In this document: positions 54,483 through 64,000 of the stretch, piece after piece
Position numbering within the stretch: the stretch's first letter is position 1
Layout of the letters: every line of letters begins with the position of its first letter
Assembly: GCA_017471245.1 (NCBI GenBank)
Contig: JAFUVB010000041.1
Coordinates: 1 to 64,000 of the forward strand
Length of the DNA: 64,000 bases
Source of the DNA: Prevotella sp.
Lineage (GTDB): Bacteria; Bacteroidota; Bacteroidia; Bacteroidales; Bacteroidaceae
Direction of reading: 5' to 3'
Notes under the pieces: generated by a model
The model's database searches: none
Told to the model about the DNA's origin: nothing
What the model saw: only the letters and a program-made list of their open reading frames with translations
Made by a program: the position numbers and the translations under genes

Positions 54483-55844
54483 TTAATTCTGCATGTATTT
54501 CTTCCCGCCGACGATGATAATGCCTTTCGAATCGCGACGTACGCGCTGGCCAGACAGGTTATAGGCTGGAGCATTTTCGGCTCCGGCCTTCTCCACGAAA
54601 GGGATTTCAGCAATGCCCGTTGTAGGTCCGCCCCACTTGGAAGCCGCTTCCACGCCCTCGGTGATGCCTTCCATGGCACAAGAACAATAGATCGACTTCG
54701 CCGATCGGTTGATTATGCTCATGATTCCTTTTAGCCCATTCTGGTTCTGAACGTTGATATCCCACACGAAAGGTATCAATCCGTTCTCTATTGCCTGCTG
54801 GTTCACCGTCTTGTGGAACAGTTTCACGCTGGCATCATGCTTCTTCTGAGCTGAAGAATTGGCCACATTGCGCCACTGACAGCCATATTCGCCGATGATT
54901 ACGGGTATCCCCTTGTCAACAAACTGTGTTTTCATTTTCTGGAACTGGCTTTTCACGAAGTTCTCTTCGTTGCTCGAACTGGAGTTTCTCGCAGACCAAG
55001 TGCCGCCGGACACATGGTTCGCCGAGCCCCAGAAATACCACATGCTGCCCCAGCTGGCATCTTCCTCAAGGCCGCAGAACTGCCAAGGAGAATAGAAATG
55101 CACCTCCACCATGAGCCGGTTGGCAGTAGGGTCGGTGGGCAATGTAGTGTAATACCGGTTCGTATTGTCGATATCGGTTGATGGTCCCTGCACCACGAGC
55201 GTGCGGGTTGTATTGTTTCCGCCTGTTGAACGCACGGCATCAATGAACGCCTGCTCGTATTTCACCAGCGCATTGGTCTTATTCTGGTTGTCACAGTTAG
55301 GTTCGTTCAGACCGCCAAACAGCAAATGCTCGTCGTAATCTTTGAAAGCATTGGCAATTTGTGTCCATATCGCCTTCATCACCGCGCTGTTCTTCTCTAT
55401 CGTGGCATTGCTCACGTCGGTAAAGCTGGTCTCCACCCAACCGCCGTCGTAGTGATCGTTGAGCAAGACATAAAGTCCGGCGTTGATACAATAGTCTACA
55501 ACTTCCTTCACACGGCTCATCCAGGCGGCATCAATCGTGTTGTCTGAGGCGTTACTGATATGTCCGCACACCCAGTTACAGGGAATTCGCACCGACTTGA
55601 AGCCTTGCGACTTCACGTAGTCTATCACTTCCTGCGTGGTTTTCGTGCCTTGCCATTGCGTTTCGCCAGCCAATCCGATGTTGTTTTCAAAGTTTTTGCC
55701 GCTGTTATTCGCCTCCATGGTGTTGCCGAGGTTCCATCCTGGATACATCTTGGCAGCTATGGCAGCCGCATCAGGCAGTTGCGCAAAGCTGGCAGTGCCC
55801 GAAAGCACCGCCAGACTTATGAACATGTTTCTGAGACTTATCAT
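54483..55844 (-). CDS. GH5 endo-beta-glucanase, probable endo-xyloglucanase
   Basis: A 453-residue exported GH5 enzyme with signal peptide (about 1-21) but no lipid cysteine. The catalytic domain (about 30-390) shows MYPGWNLGNTME, SVRIPCNWVCGH, the acid/base Glu in FGGLNEPNCDN (near 180) and the nucleophile Glu in PVIIGEYGCQWRN (near 317). This pattern fits subfamily 4, which includes xyloglucanases. The C-terminus ends YNLSGQRVRRDSKGIIIV, a motif often seen at the end of Prevotella secreted proteins and perhaps a sorting or anchoring signal. Its ATG overlaps the stop of the previous gene (ATGA). Confidence 0.9.
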   Translation of the reverse strand: MISLRNMFISLAVLSGTASFAQLPDAAAIAAKMYPGWNLGNTMEANNSGKNFENNIGLAGETQWQGTKTTQEVIDYVKSQGFKSVRIPCNWVCGHISNASDNTIDAAWMSRVKEVVDYCINAGLYVLLNDHYDGGWVETSFTDVSNATIEKNSAVMKAIWTQIANAFKDYDEHLLFGGLNEPNCDNQNKTNALVKYEQAFIDAVRSTGGNNTTRTLVVQGPSTDIDNTNRYYTTLPTDPTANRLMVEVHFYSPWQFCGLEEDASWGSMWYFWGSANHVSGGTWSARNSSSSNEENFVKSQFQKMKTQFVDKGIPVIIGEYGCQWRNVANSSAQKKHDASVKLFHKTVNQQAIENGLIPFVWDINVQNQNGLKGIMSIINRSAKSIYCSCAMEGITEGVEAASKWGGPTTGIAEIPFVEKAGAENAPAYNLSGQRVRRDSKGIIIVGGKKYMQN

Positions 55845-57964
55845 TTCTTACCTGGAATTGTGATTTTGTCGATGCTTACCTGCACCTTGGAAGTGTCCAA
55901 AAGATCCTTCCACAAGCCAATAAGCTCTATAGTCCAAACAACAGCACCTTCGCAATCGCCTGGCAGATAGGCAAATACCTGATAGCTTCCATCGCCTGTC
56001 ACATTGGCAAAACCATAGGGAGCACCGCCCCAATAGCCCGGATCCCAGCTGGAATCAGCAAAAGAAAGCTCAGTAAGATAGTTGCCTGACGCTCCGCTAA
56101 CGAGGTTATTGTCGATGCCTTTGATAGTAAAGTCAACCAGGCAAATGCCGTTGAACGCCATATCGTTGTAGCATCCGGGCGCAACACCGCCGCCATTGCC
56201 ATACTCATTGTATATTTCGATGCGGCCGTCAACACCTTTTCCGTCCTTGTTTTGGAAGCTAACGGGTGCAGGATTTACGACTTGGTCAACGTCGGCATCC
56301 AGTTTGATGCTCAAAACCTCAGCTTTGATCTTTGAAACATCTATGGCATCGGCTGCCAGATTACCGATGTCGATGCAGAAAACGATGGCGCCGTTGGCCT
56401 TTTCTTCAGTTTCCATCCATACGGTGTAAGTTCCGTCGCCCTGAACAGGTGCTTCATACTTGCCCATTTCGAGAGCTGACCAGTAGCCTACAGCCCATGA
56501 GGGATCTGAATACTCCAATCCGGCAACGTGGAACTCTGGTGCGCCCTCCTTCATATTGTCGTTTATGCCGGAAATCTGGAAGGTTACAACCATGTTTTTG
56601 CTGAATCTGATGGCATCAGGACTAATACAACTGTTGCCGGCAGTGCTTCCGTACTCATTGTAAATCTCGATACGGAAGGTGCCATGACCCTCAATGTCGC
56701 CCACTTTCACCTTTCCTGCCACGGGATAGATAACTGCATACGGGCGCACAGAGCGCAATCCTAAGCCATAAGCGAGGTTTGACAGTTCAACAGAGGCACC
56801 ATTCTTCAGGCGGAGAGACTTTCCGTAAGCCTCGTCCACATCGCTCACCGTACTCGTCCAGTAATATCCGCAGCCGTCGGCAGTCACTTCATTGCCTTTG
56901 CGATAGCTGTTCAAGGGAATGAAAATGCTGTTTCCGTTGGATGCAGTGAAGCGAATTCCCTTCACGCCATTCACTTCTTCCTCTGTCTGAGTGGTCTTTG
57001 AGATGAGTTCTTCCATCTGTTCCACGGATGGGATGTAGCTTTTCATCGGGCTGTCACCATCAATACTCAAGTTATAGATGAAGTCTTCGTCAGAGTTTGT
57101 GATACTCCACGGAGTGTAGTCGTTGCTGTTTGTAGAGCGATTGGAGAAAGACTGGTCGCCGAAACCTACGAGCACGCCCTGCTCCGACTCCACTTCTGCA
57201 CCAATATTGGTCTTTGCCCACAGCACGGAAAGGCCGAGATCTACATATTCCATCACCTGACTCTCGGTGGTGAAACTCTGAATGTTGCCAAGTATAACGC
57301 CATCGCCCACTTTCGTATATGCCGCATAGTAATACGTGGAGCCGGGCAGCAAGCCTGAAACCACTGTTGAGAATGAAGCAGACGGCTCGTCCAAGGCTAC
57401 ATCTTCGCCTGCTGCCACGCCGTCGGCGGTGGTTGCATATCTGAAACCTACGGTTGTTGAAGCCAGGATGTCACTTACTCCCGAAGCCTGACCACTCAGC
57501 GTGGCCTTGCAAGCAGAGACTGAAGTGGCTGCTGCCGTAGCTACATCGGCATCGGTAGCAATGAACGATTTCACTTCACCGTATTTTGTGACTTTCCCCT
57601 GAAGCGTTACGTAAGTTGCATAATAGTAAGTTGTGCCTTCGGTGAGATTGCTCATCGTCGTCGTAACATTACCATTCTCGTCGATGGAACCGATCTGCTT
57701 GGTGCCCATATTGACGGGATCGTTGCTGGTTCCATAAGCTGTACCCACTTGATAACGGCTTGCATCCAACTTTGAAAGGTCTTGCACCGTACCGTAAGCA
57801 GTGGCAGATATTGCAGTCACGACAGCATCTCCCGTTGTGATTTCTGTCACTACGGCGCTGTTGCTGATGCTGTAATCCTCGCTATCGCTGCATGCAGCGG
57901 TGAAAAACCCCGCTGCCAGCAGCAACATACCTGATATTATCTTATTTTTCATTGTTGTTTTCAT
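55841..57964 (-). CDS. Surface glycan-binding lipoprotein with paralogous-type central domain and duplicated C-terminal modules
   Basis: A 707-residue predicted surface lipoprotein; the signal peptide ends FFTAAC (Cys near 25). Two fibronectin-like domains occupy about 30-235. A central domain (about 240-412, beginning YVDLGLSVLWAKTNIGAEVE and ending LGLRSVRPY) resembles the 'Fibrobacter paralogous' domain found in many secreted proteins of this phylum. Two similar modules follow (about 415-555 and 565-705), each with RIEIYNEYG and SDPSWAVGYW or DSSWDPGYW; they may be carbohydrate-binding domains. It occupies the place of SGBP-B in known xyloglucan loci. 10 bp after the preceding lipoprotein gene; its stop overlaps the GH5 start. 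Confidence 0.78.
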   Translation of the reverse strand: MKTTMKNKIISGMLLLAAGFFTAACSDSEDYSISNSAVVTEITTGDAVVTAISATAYGTVQDLSKLDASRYQVGTAYGTSNDPVNMGTKQIGSIDENGNVTTTMSNLTEGTTYYYATYVTLQGKVTKYGEVKSFIATDADVATAAATSVSACKATLSGQASGVSDILASTTVGFRYATTADGVAAGEDVALDEPSASFSTVVSGLLPGSTYYYAAYTKVGDGVILGNIQSFTTESQVMEYVDLGLSVLWAKTNIGAEVESEQGVLVGFGDQSFSNRSTNSNDYTPWSITNSDEDFIYNLSIDGDSPMKSYIPSVEQMEELISKTTQTEEEVNGVKGIRFTASNGNSIFIPLNSYRKGNEVTADGCGYYWTSTVSDVDEAYGKSLRLKNGASVELSNLAYGLGLRSVRPYAVIYPVAGKVKVGDIEGHGTFRIEIYNEYGSTAGNSCISPDAIRFSKNMVVTFQISGINDNMKEGAPEFHVAGLEYSDPSWAVGYWSALEMGKYEAPVQGDGTYTVWMETEEKANGAIVFCIDIGNLAADAIDVSKIKAEVLSIKLDADVDQVVNPAPVSFQNKDGKGVDGRIEIYNEYGNGGGVAPGCYNDMAFNGICLVDFTIKGIDNNLVSGASGNYLTELSFADSSWDPGYWGGAPYGFANVTGDGSYQVFAYLPGDCEGAVVWTIELIGLWKDLLDTSKVQVSIDKITIPGKK

Positions 57965-57974
57965 TTAGAATTTA

Positions 57975-59858
57975 TTATTGCAGAACAACACCACCTGTGT
58001 CAAACTTGATGCTGACAGTGACTTCAATTGTTGTGCTAAACTTGAACAAATGCGTATGAGTGGCAGATTCTTCGTTCCAAGGATTAAGGATATAACGGCG
58101 GCCTGTTGTGGCATCATCGCCCACTCCGCGCGATACCGTTGCATCGTCCATACCTTCTTCTGAGCCGAGAACCTCATTTCCGTCCACCTTAATGCTCTTC
58201 AGAACGATGTCTGCATTGGGATGGCTCTTCAAAAGCTTATATACATCGAGATACATCAGGTATGGATCCTGAGTATTTGATGAGTTCGGATAGAGCGTAT
58301 AGGTGTAATCGCCGTCGCCGGTGATATATACATCCTCACTGTTGGTAAAGGTCCAGCCCGTGTCACTGTAGTTCAGATTCGACTTCAAGCGCTCAACTTC
58401 TGCACCACCGGTCTGCTTCTTGAGGTGATAACCCAGATAGCAATAAGCATTTCCTTGTGCATCATACTGGCGTGAACCTATCCAAAGGTCGGAAATATCA
58501 CCCGAATAGTCATCCATTTCATACTTGATAATCTGCAAGGTATTATCTGTTGAGCCAAACTTAATATCGTTGTTGTTCGAGCAAATCACAAACGACGGAA
58601 GTGCTGACTGCAAAGAGAACTGTCCGCCATCTGAGAGCGTGTAGGCGATTTCTGTGCCGTCGCCAGCCAAATTGGTAACAACCATCTTGCCAGTGGGCGC
58701 TCCGACAGCATCCTGACGCAGTTCCAGCTTGAATTCGCTCAGGTCTCCGTGAGGTTCAAAGCCGTTGCGGGCAATCTCTTCACCAGCAAGTGTGAACCAT
58801 GTGAATGGTGTGTCGTCGCTGAACTTGTAGGAAGTATTCTTCTGATTCTTGGGTTGAATGTAGTCTTTCCAGTCCTCAGGAAGCGTGATGGTTGTGATCA
58901 CTGGCGGAACATAGTTGTCTTTATACTCCTTGGAGACATAATTCATCGTGAAAGGAGTCTCTGAATCGCCGTCGAAAAGTATCTGCATGGCATTCTCTGT
59001 CAGATAAATAATCTTGTAAGTGCCGGCAGGACACTGGGCAGCAATGTTGCTTTCAACACCACAACTCAAAGGAATAGCACCTGTGAACGAGATTGTGTGA
59101 GCATCAACATCAAGATTGTAAGCGCCTTTTGTGCCGTTTACGTCAACATTAGCACCGCCAATGAGGTCGAAAGTCATCTCACCGTAGTCGGCAGCACCAC
59201 AAATCCATCCGTTTCCAGCCCAATCAGCTGCCCAATACCACTCACCAGAGTAAGTAGGATCGATGGCAGTTGAAGCATCCCACGACTTAGAATCAATATA
59301 ATTCTCGCCCTTTGCATTGTGGAAACTATCCCACGACTGACCAGAAGTATAGAACCACTTGGGTCCGCCGAACTTGATTGCATTGCCATCAGCATCGATA
59401 TCGAGCACCCAAGTCTTAGAATTGCCGATGCCACCGGATAGAAGATTCCACAGAGGATCTGACAGCAGTTCGGGGTTCATCTCATTAATCCTGAAGTTTG
59501 CAGGCTCACTATAGACAATGCCACCACGTGTCTGGGCAGCCATGCGCACATAATACTCACCGTCGAATGCAATGCCTACCTGATAGACACTGTTGTTGCT
59601 GGTGCCTGAAATGCTGCGTTCTGCATCGTTGGCAGGCTTGGGACCGTACTCCCAATACACAGAATAGCTACTTGGCAGAAGACTTCTGAACACCACCTGA
59701 TTGGTATTCTGGTCCACATCAACTGTGAATCCAGTACCTTCTGCCAGCTGAGCTGCAGTCAGATCGACTGCTCCCAGGCTGTCACTTTCTGGAGAACAGG
59801 CCACCATTATAGCCATGAAGCCTGCCAGAACTGTATATAAAAGATTTTTTAATTTCAT
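57975..59858 (-). CDS. SusE/SusF-position surface lipoprotein
   Basis: A 627-residue predicted lipoprotein; the signal peptide ends MAIMVAC (Cys near 21). The N-terminal domain (about 30-125) is immunoglobulin-like. The middle part (about 135-310) begins LWNLLSGGIGNSKTWVLDI and has many aromatic residues, as in proteins that stack on glycans. The C-terminal part is also beta-rich. It follows susD by 45 bp, the position of SusE/SusF or SGBP genes, so it most likely binds the target polysaccharide at the cell surface. Ligand not shown by sequence. Confidence 0.75.
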   Translation of the reverse strand: MKLKNLLYTVLAGFMAIMVACSPESDSLGAVDLTAAQLAEGTGFTVDVDQNTNQVVFRSLLPSSYSVYWEYGPKPANDAERSISGTSNNSVYQVGIAFDGEYYVRMAAQTRGGIVYSEPANFRINEMNPELLSDPLWNLLSGGIGNSKTWVLDIDADGNAIKFGGPKWFYTSGQSWDSFHNAKGENYIDSKSWDASTAIDPTYSGEWYWAADWAGNGWICGAADYGEMTFDLIGGANVDVNGTKGAYNLDVDAHTISFTGAIPLSCGVESNIAAQCPAGTYKIIYLTENAMQILFDGDSETPFTMNYVSKEYKDNYVPPVITTITLPEDWKDYIQPKNQKNTSYKFSDDTPFTWFTLAGEEIARNGFEPHGDLSEFKLELRQDAVGAPTGKMVVTNLAGDGTEIAYTLSDGGQFSLQSALPSFVICSNNNDIKFGSTDNTLQIIKYEMDDYSGDISDLWIGSRQYDAQGNAYCYLGYHLKKQTGGAEVERLKSNLNYSDTGWTFTNSEDVYITGDGDYTYTLYPNSSNTQDPYLMYLDVYKLLKSHPNADIVLKSIKVDGNEVLGSEEGMDDATVSRGVGDDATTGRRYILNPWNEESATHTHLFKFSTTIEVTVSIKFDTGGVVLQ

Positions 59859-59903
59859 ATTCTCTTGTTCTTTATTCTTGTTTTGTTTGAACTGTCATCA
59901 GCA

Positions 59904-61550
59904 TCACCAGCCTGCATTCTGCTTGAGAACTCCATTAGAAAGTGTGATCTGATTCTGAGGAATCTGAGAGAGTCCCTGCTTGTTGATAATATTCTGGGCA
60001 GAGATCACGACGATATCATCAATGCCGCCCGACATTACGTGAATGCCGTTTGTGGCAATCTGGCTTGCTGCATAGTCAACACCCTGGCGCAGCAAGTCCC
60101 AATAGTTGATAGCTTCGAATGCAAACTCATACTTGCGCTCCTTCATAATGTTTGCCTGAGTGACAGCTACCGACTGCAGTCCGGCACGGTTGCGCACCTG
60201 ATCAAGATACTTCTGAGCGTTGCCGCTTCCAAGTTCAGCAGCCATCAACAGTACATCTGCGTAGCGCACAATTACCCAGTCCTGATGGTTTTGTGTCTGG
60301 AAGTCACCGCTTCCGTCTATCTTTGAAGCACTGGTTCCGTCGGCAAAACAGATGGGAGAATACTTCTTCACGCAATAGCCGGTATATTCACGCCAGTCAG
60401 AATAGCTGGCATCAAATCCATCAACAGAAGCAACACCCTCGTTTACAATATCTATAATGGATGCTTCCTTGCGCAGGTCGCCGGCTTCGTATGAGTTGAC
60501 AAACTGCGGATTCACGGTCATGGCACCCCATCCTTTTCCATAAGGAGCAGCGTTCAGTGAGCGCATACCAACCATTACCTGCCAACGGTTAGAGTCAGCA
60601 TTGCCGTTATAGTCTTGCGTGTTGGTGAACTTCAACGAGAGAACAGTCTCTGAGTTGCCGTCACCTGCATAAGTTCCCAGCAAAGTAGCAGCATCGCCCT
60701 TCTCAGCAATACCAGCAGAGGCTGCCGGCCATAGGTTCTTGTATTCAGGAACGAGTGAATATTCACCGCTGTTGATGACATCTTCACAGCAGGCAAGTGC
60801 TTTTTCTTTGGTCACTCCTTCGATATTCTTTCCGTAATAGCCATTATAATAGAGGTACGCGCGAGCATACAAAGCCTCTGCTGCATATTTTGTGATACGG
60901 CCATCGTTGTTTTCGGCATCTGCCTTGGGATATGCATTGGCGGGAATATTGTCGATGGCATATTGCAAATCATCGAAAATCACCTGATAAACCTCAGCCG
61001 GATCTGCCTGTGGAACGTTGTCCTGAGTGGCGACAGTGAGCAGAGGAATGTTGCCAAACCACCTGACCAAGTCGAAATAGAGTATTGCGCGCAGTGCATG
61101 GCACTCGCCCATATATGTGGAATGGATGGTTTCGTCTGTCCATTCAATCTGATCCTCGTATTTGATGAGTTCATTACAACGGTAGATACCTTCATAATAG
61201 CGAGCCCAGTCGGCCTCATACAGATTCAGGTCGGATGAAGACTGACTGATATCAAAGCGGTCGGTCACCTGATAACCACGGCCGTCGGTGTTTCCTGTAG
61301 CCCCGAAACACTCGGCTCCCATCACTTCTGATGCCACGAAGAAGCCGTAGCCAGGATTCGAAGAAGTCTGTCGCCAACCGTCATAGCATCCTATCAAGGC
61401 ACGATTGGCATCATTCTGTGTCTTATAGAAGCTTTCAGTATTGGATTCCGTTTTAGATGATGTGTCGAGGAAACTGTCACTACACGATGCCAATGCCATG
61501 GAAAACAGCCCCAGAACAGCGATACTTTTTGTTAAATATTTCATATTCAT
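59904..61550 (-). CDS. SusD/RagB-family nutrient-binding lipoprotein
   Basis: A 548-residue outer-membrane lipoprotein of the SusD family, which lids the SusC pore and binds glycans. The signal peptide ends MALASC (Cys near 23), followed by SDSFLDTSSKTESN, the usual N-terminus. Helical repeats contain ANRALIGCYDGWRQ, ECHALRAILYFDLVRWFGNI, YAAEALYARAYLYYNG and, near the end, RKYEFAFEAINYWDLLRQG, all family hallmarks. It is 10 bp after susC. Confidence 0.95.
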   Translation of the reverse strand: MNMKYLTKSIAVLGLFSMALASCSDSFLDTSSKTESNTESFYKTQNDANRALIGCYDGWRQTSSNPGYGFFVASEVMGAECFGATGNTDGRGYQVTDRFDISQSSSDLNLYEADWARYYEGIYRCNELIKYEDQIEWTDETIHSTYMGECHALRAILYFDLVRWFGNIPLLTVATQDNVPQADPAEVYQVIFDDLQYAIDNIPANAYPKADAENNDGRITKYAAEALYARAYLYYNGYYGKNIEGVTKEKALACCEDVINSGEYSLVPEYKNLWPAASAGIAEKGDAATLLGTYAGDGNSETVLSLKFTNTQDYNGNADSNRWQVMVGMRSLNAAPYGKGWGAMTVNPQFVNSYEAGDLRKEASIIDIVNEGVASVDGFDASYSDWREYTGYCVKKYSPICFADGTSASKIDGSGDFQTQNHQDWVIVRYADVLLMAAELGSGNAQKYLDQVRNRAGLQSVAVTQANIMKERKYEFAFEAINYWDLLRQGVDYAASQIATNGIHVMSGGIDDIVVISAQNIINKQGLSQIPQNQITLSNGVLKQNAGW

Positions 61551-61560
61551 TCCTCCTTAT

Positions 61561-64000
61561 TTAGAATTTAATGTTAGCTCCTACAAGGAAAGTTCTTGGA
61601 CGCGGATAATAACCTACGTCAACACCTGATACCCAACCGTCGGTACCGTAACCGATTTCCGGATCCATTCCCTTGTATTTTGTGAAAGTAAAGAGATTCT
61701 GAGCCTGAACGTAAACGCGCAGCTGCTTGCAATACTTGCTCTTCCAGATGCGCGATACATCATAACCAAGCGTTACGTTGCTGATACGCAGGAAGTCGGC
61801 ATCATGCACATAGAGGTCGGAGAACTGCCAGTTAATGTTCGTTGTTGTTACACGCGGAATCCTGTTACTGGTGCCTTCACCTGTCCAACGGTTCAATATT
61901 TCAGTGGTATAATTAGCCTGTGCATTGGCGTGATTGCGGTAAGTCTGCACAATTTGCTGCCCGAAAGCACCGTTTGCTTGTACGGAGAAGTCGAGACCCT
62001 TATAGTCAAAGCCAAAATTAAAACCAAGTAAGAAATCAGGAACACCATTGCCAAGGTCCACCTTATCTGCATCGTTGATCTGCCCATCATGGTTTACATC
62101 ATAGTATTTCACGTCTCCCGGCTTCACGGAAGCACCCTGCAGCACACCGTTTCCATTAGCAATCCAATCGTTGATTTCCTGTTCGTTCTGGAAAAGACCT
62201 GCAGTCTTGTAACCCCAGAAGTAGCCGATGGCGTGACCGTTTTCTGCACGGTAGAACTCAGGAGCATTGTCGTACAGCTGATTTGTGGAACCATGAATGA
62301 TGCCATCTTCTGTAGGAATACTGCCCACTTCGTTCTTGTTCACGGCTCCGTTCACACCTATATTATAATGGAAGTCGCTGCCAATGTTGTCGTTCCAGGC
62401 TAAATTGAACTCAAAACCTTTGTTTTTCACATCACCGCCGTTGATATACGGGGCACCAGTACCTACTGTTGCCAATATCGGGGCAGCCACCAACCAGTCT
62501 TTCGTAGTTTTGATATAGTAGTCGAGATTGACATTCAAACGTCCGCCAATCATACGTGCATCAATACCAACATTCAGCTGTTCAGAAGTCTCCCATGTAA
62601 CATCCGGATTGGCAACACGGCTTGGGAATGCACCCCAGTTCCTGCCAAGTGCAGCAGCAGATGCGGCATCGTCATATCCGGTAGTGCCGAAGAGATAGTG
62701 CGTGTTGGTGGTTTTGATAGGAGCAACATATTGATAATTGCTGATGTTCTGGTTACCTACTTGTCCCCAGCTGGCACGCAGTTTCAAGAAATCAAGCCAT
62801 GGTTCAACCGATTTCATGAAGCTTTCGTTGGATATTGTCCATCCTGCAGAGATTGAGGGGAAGTATCCGAAGCGCTTTCCGCTTGCGAATTTGCTTGATC
62901 CGTCAGCGCGCAAGGTGGCGTTTACCATATATGTTTCCTTCCAGTTCCATCCCAGACGACCGAAATATGACACAGTACGCGTATCGTCGTTGGGGCTTCC
63001 GCTGGCACTGAGTCCCTCAGCAGTGGTTGATGACGTGCCATTGCTGACGTATGCATGTGTCCAATCGTCGAATCCTTCTTTCAGCGAACCATTGCTGGCA
63101 CCCACATACGTACCTTCGTAACGGCTGGCTTCCATACCAATCAATGCATTGAAGGCATGTTCATTGATATTCCAATCGTATTGAACCGTATTGGTCCAAG
63201 TCATGGTAAGACCATGATTCATATTCTGGTTTGCAGAAGTGCGCGTATCGTTATAGCTGTATGGACTGAAATGATACAGCTTGCTGAGTCCCCGATAGTC
63301 ACTTGTTCCGTAAACGGCACCGAAGACTGTACGGAATTTCAGACCCTTGAGCGGCGTGAGTTCAGCATACACATTGCCACTGAATGTGGCATTTTTGCTC
63401 AGGTTGTTGGTATTGGTCATCATGTTTCCGTAGGGGTTGCCGTCATAAGCATACCAATCGCTGTAATCGGTGGCATTGTATGGACTGCCATAGAATCCGT
63501 TATAGTCCTTGGCAGCGTCGCCTGCCTGTTCAATACTGCCATCATAGATGCTTGTGGCATAGACAGGAGCCAGTGGAGAAGTGGCGAATGCACCACGGAG
63601 CGTGTTGTTATACTGGTTGCCAACGCCGATACCGGTTGACTTTGTATAGATAAAGCTCACTTGCTCACCAATTTTCACGAGGTTGTCAATCACCTTGTGC
63701 TCGGAATTAATGCGGAAGTTGTAGCGCTCGTAGTTGGAAACATCCTTTCCACCCACAATACCTTCTTGATCCATATAGCCTAACGAGAGCGCATAAGTAG
63801 AGATTTTGTTACCGCCGGTAACGCCTAAGCTGTAGCTCTGCACATTGGCTCCGTCCTTGAACATCTCGTTCACCCAGTCGGTATCATAGAGATTTCCGTT
63901 GGGATCATAAATGCTCTTCATTGTCGAGAAGTCATAAGGCTGGTTGCCAGAGTTGATTTGCTGCTCATTCATGATAGTCATGTATTCATTTGAATTCAGC
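61561..64000 (-). CDS. SusC/RagA TonB-dependent transporter, N-terminus beyond the window
   Basis: The C-terminal 813 or so residues of an outer-membrane TonB-dependent transporter that imports oligosaccharides with SusD. The open frame runs off the right edge, so the signal peptide, carboxypeptidase-like domain, TonB box and most of the plug lie outside. The part seen is the barrel: YLSGV-type strands such as YALSLGYMDQEGIVGG, RNRHS-free loops, FGYFPSISAGWTISNESFM, SEQLNVGIDARMIGGRLNVN, and the end YPRPRTFLVGANIKF with terminal Phe. The promoter of this operon is not in the window. Confidence 0.95.
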   Translation of the reverse strand, partial: LNSNEYMTIMNEQQINSGNQPYDFSTMKSIYDPNGNLYDTDWVNEMFKDGANVQSYSLGVTGGNKISTYALSLGYMDQEGIVGGKDVSNYERYNFRINSEHKVIDNLVKIGEQVSFIYTKSTGIGVGNQYNNTLRGAFATSPLAPVYATSIYDGSIEQAGDAAKDYNGFYGSPYNATDYSDWYAYDGNPYGNMMTNTNNLSKNATFSGNVYAELTPLKGLKFRTVFGAVYGTSDYRGLSKLYHFSPYSYNDTRTSANQNMNHGLTMTWTNTVQYDWNINEHAFNALIGMEASRYEGTYVGASNGSLKEGFDDWTHAYVSNGTSSTTAEGLSASGSPNDDTRTVSYFGRLGWNWKETYMVNATLRADGSSKFASGKRFGYFPSISAGWTISNESFMKSVEPWLDFLKLRASWGQVGNQNISNYQYVAPIKTTNTHYLFGTTGYDDAASAAALGRNWGAFPSRVANPDVTWETSEQLNVGIDARMIGGRLNVNLDYYIKTTKDWLVAAPILATVGTGAPYINGGDVKNKGFEFNLAWNDNIGSDFHYNIGVNGAVNKNEVGSIPTEDGIIHGSTNQLYDNAPEFYRAENGHAIGYFWGYKTAGLFQNEQEINDWIANGNGVLQGASVKPGDVKYYDVNHDGQINDADKVDLGNGVPDFLLGFNFGFDYKGLDFSVQANGAFGQQIVQTYRNHANAQANYTTEILNRWTGEGTSNRIPRVTTTNINWQFSDLYVHDADFLRISNVTLGYDVSRIWKSKYCKQLRVYVQAQNLFTFTKYKGMDPEIGYGTDGWVSGVDVGYYPRPRTFLVGANIKF

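Overview
The window is almost certainly a Bacteroidota chromosome of Prevotella type. Reasons: many genes start just downstream of the TAnnTTTG -7 box typical of this phylum, clear Shine-Dalgarno sites are lacking, there is a SusC/SusD glycan-capture pair with a hybrid two-component regulator, and many secreted proteins belong to families found mainly in Bacteroidales. No phage, complete insertion sequence or CRISPR array was seen.

Layout. 0.2-8.4 kb, plus strand: a membrane-bound LuxR-type regulator, an OprO/OprP-like porin, a lamin-tail lipoprotein, a protein that may share the triphosphate-tunnel fold, a CYTH phosphohydrolase and an SLC13-type anion transporter. Together they suggest (poly)phosphate or another anion being taken up and processed. 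Two unknown envelope genes follow. 8.4-11.7 kb, minus strand: a small membrane protein, an AmgK-like sugar kinase fused to a RapZ C-terminal domain, and a MurU-like nucleotidyltransferase, resembling cell-wall sugar recycling. 11.8-14.1 kb: a candidate small RNA and groES-groEL behind a sigma-54-like promoter. 14.3-16.7 kb: a GH29 fucosidase, a cation efflux protein, then an SRP RNA/tRNA-Thr pair on the minus strand. 17-36.5 kb: mostly core genes (DUF4199 and GT2, ApbE, a Crp-family regulator, M3 and S41 peptidases, dCMP deaminase, folate cyclo-ligase, recF-DUF721, ribH, exonuclease III, a DUF4230 pair, an AGCS symporter, an ArsG-like permease).

36.6-64 kb, minus strand: a large polysaccharide utilization locus. 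Its gene set (SusC/SusD, two surface lipoproteins, GH5, HTCS, PA14-containing GH31, GH2, GH3, second GH31, GH29, GH28) matches what is needed to bind, cut and strip fucosylated xyloglucan. It appears to be read as at least four units: susC-to-GH5 ending at a strong terminator, the HTCS gene, the GH31-GH2-GH3-GH31-GH29 run, and GH28 with its own promoter.

The most unusual feature is a set of intergenic repeat islands at 9.2-9.8, 21.8-22.7, 35.5-35.8 and 54.2-54.3 kb. They combine three repeat classes. One is a 22-bp array whose core is an interrupted palindrome (AAACC-TAT-GGTTT or AAAGC-ATA-GCTTT). The second is an unrelated array with the same 22-bp period. The third is a set of 12-bp GCTGCG-TTACCY units always placed as inverted pairs, once fused into a 69-bp near-perfect palindrome. 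Several arrays lie just upstream of recognisable promoters. Short tandem duplications at gene starts and ends (14.26, 19.92, 13.74, 27.71 kb) are a second recurring oddity.
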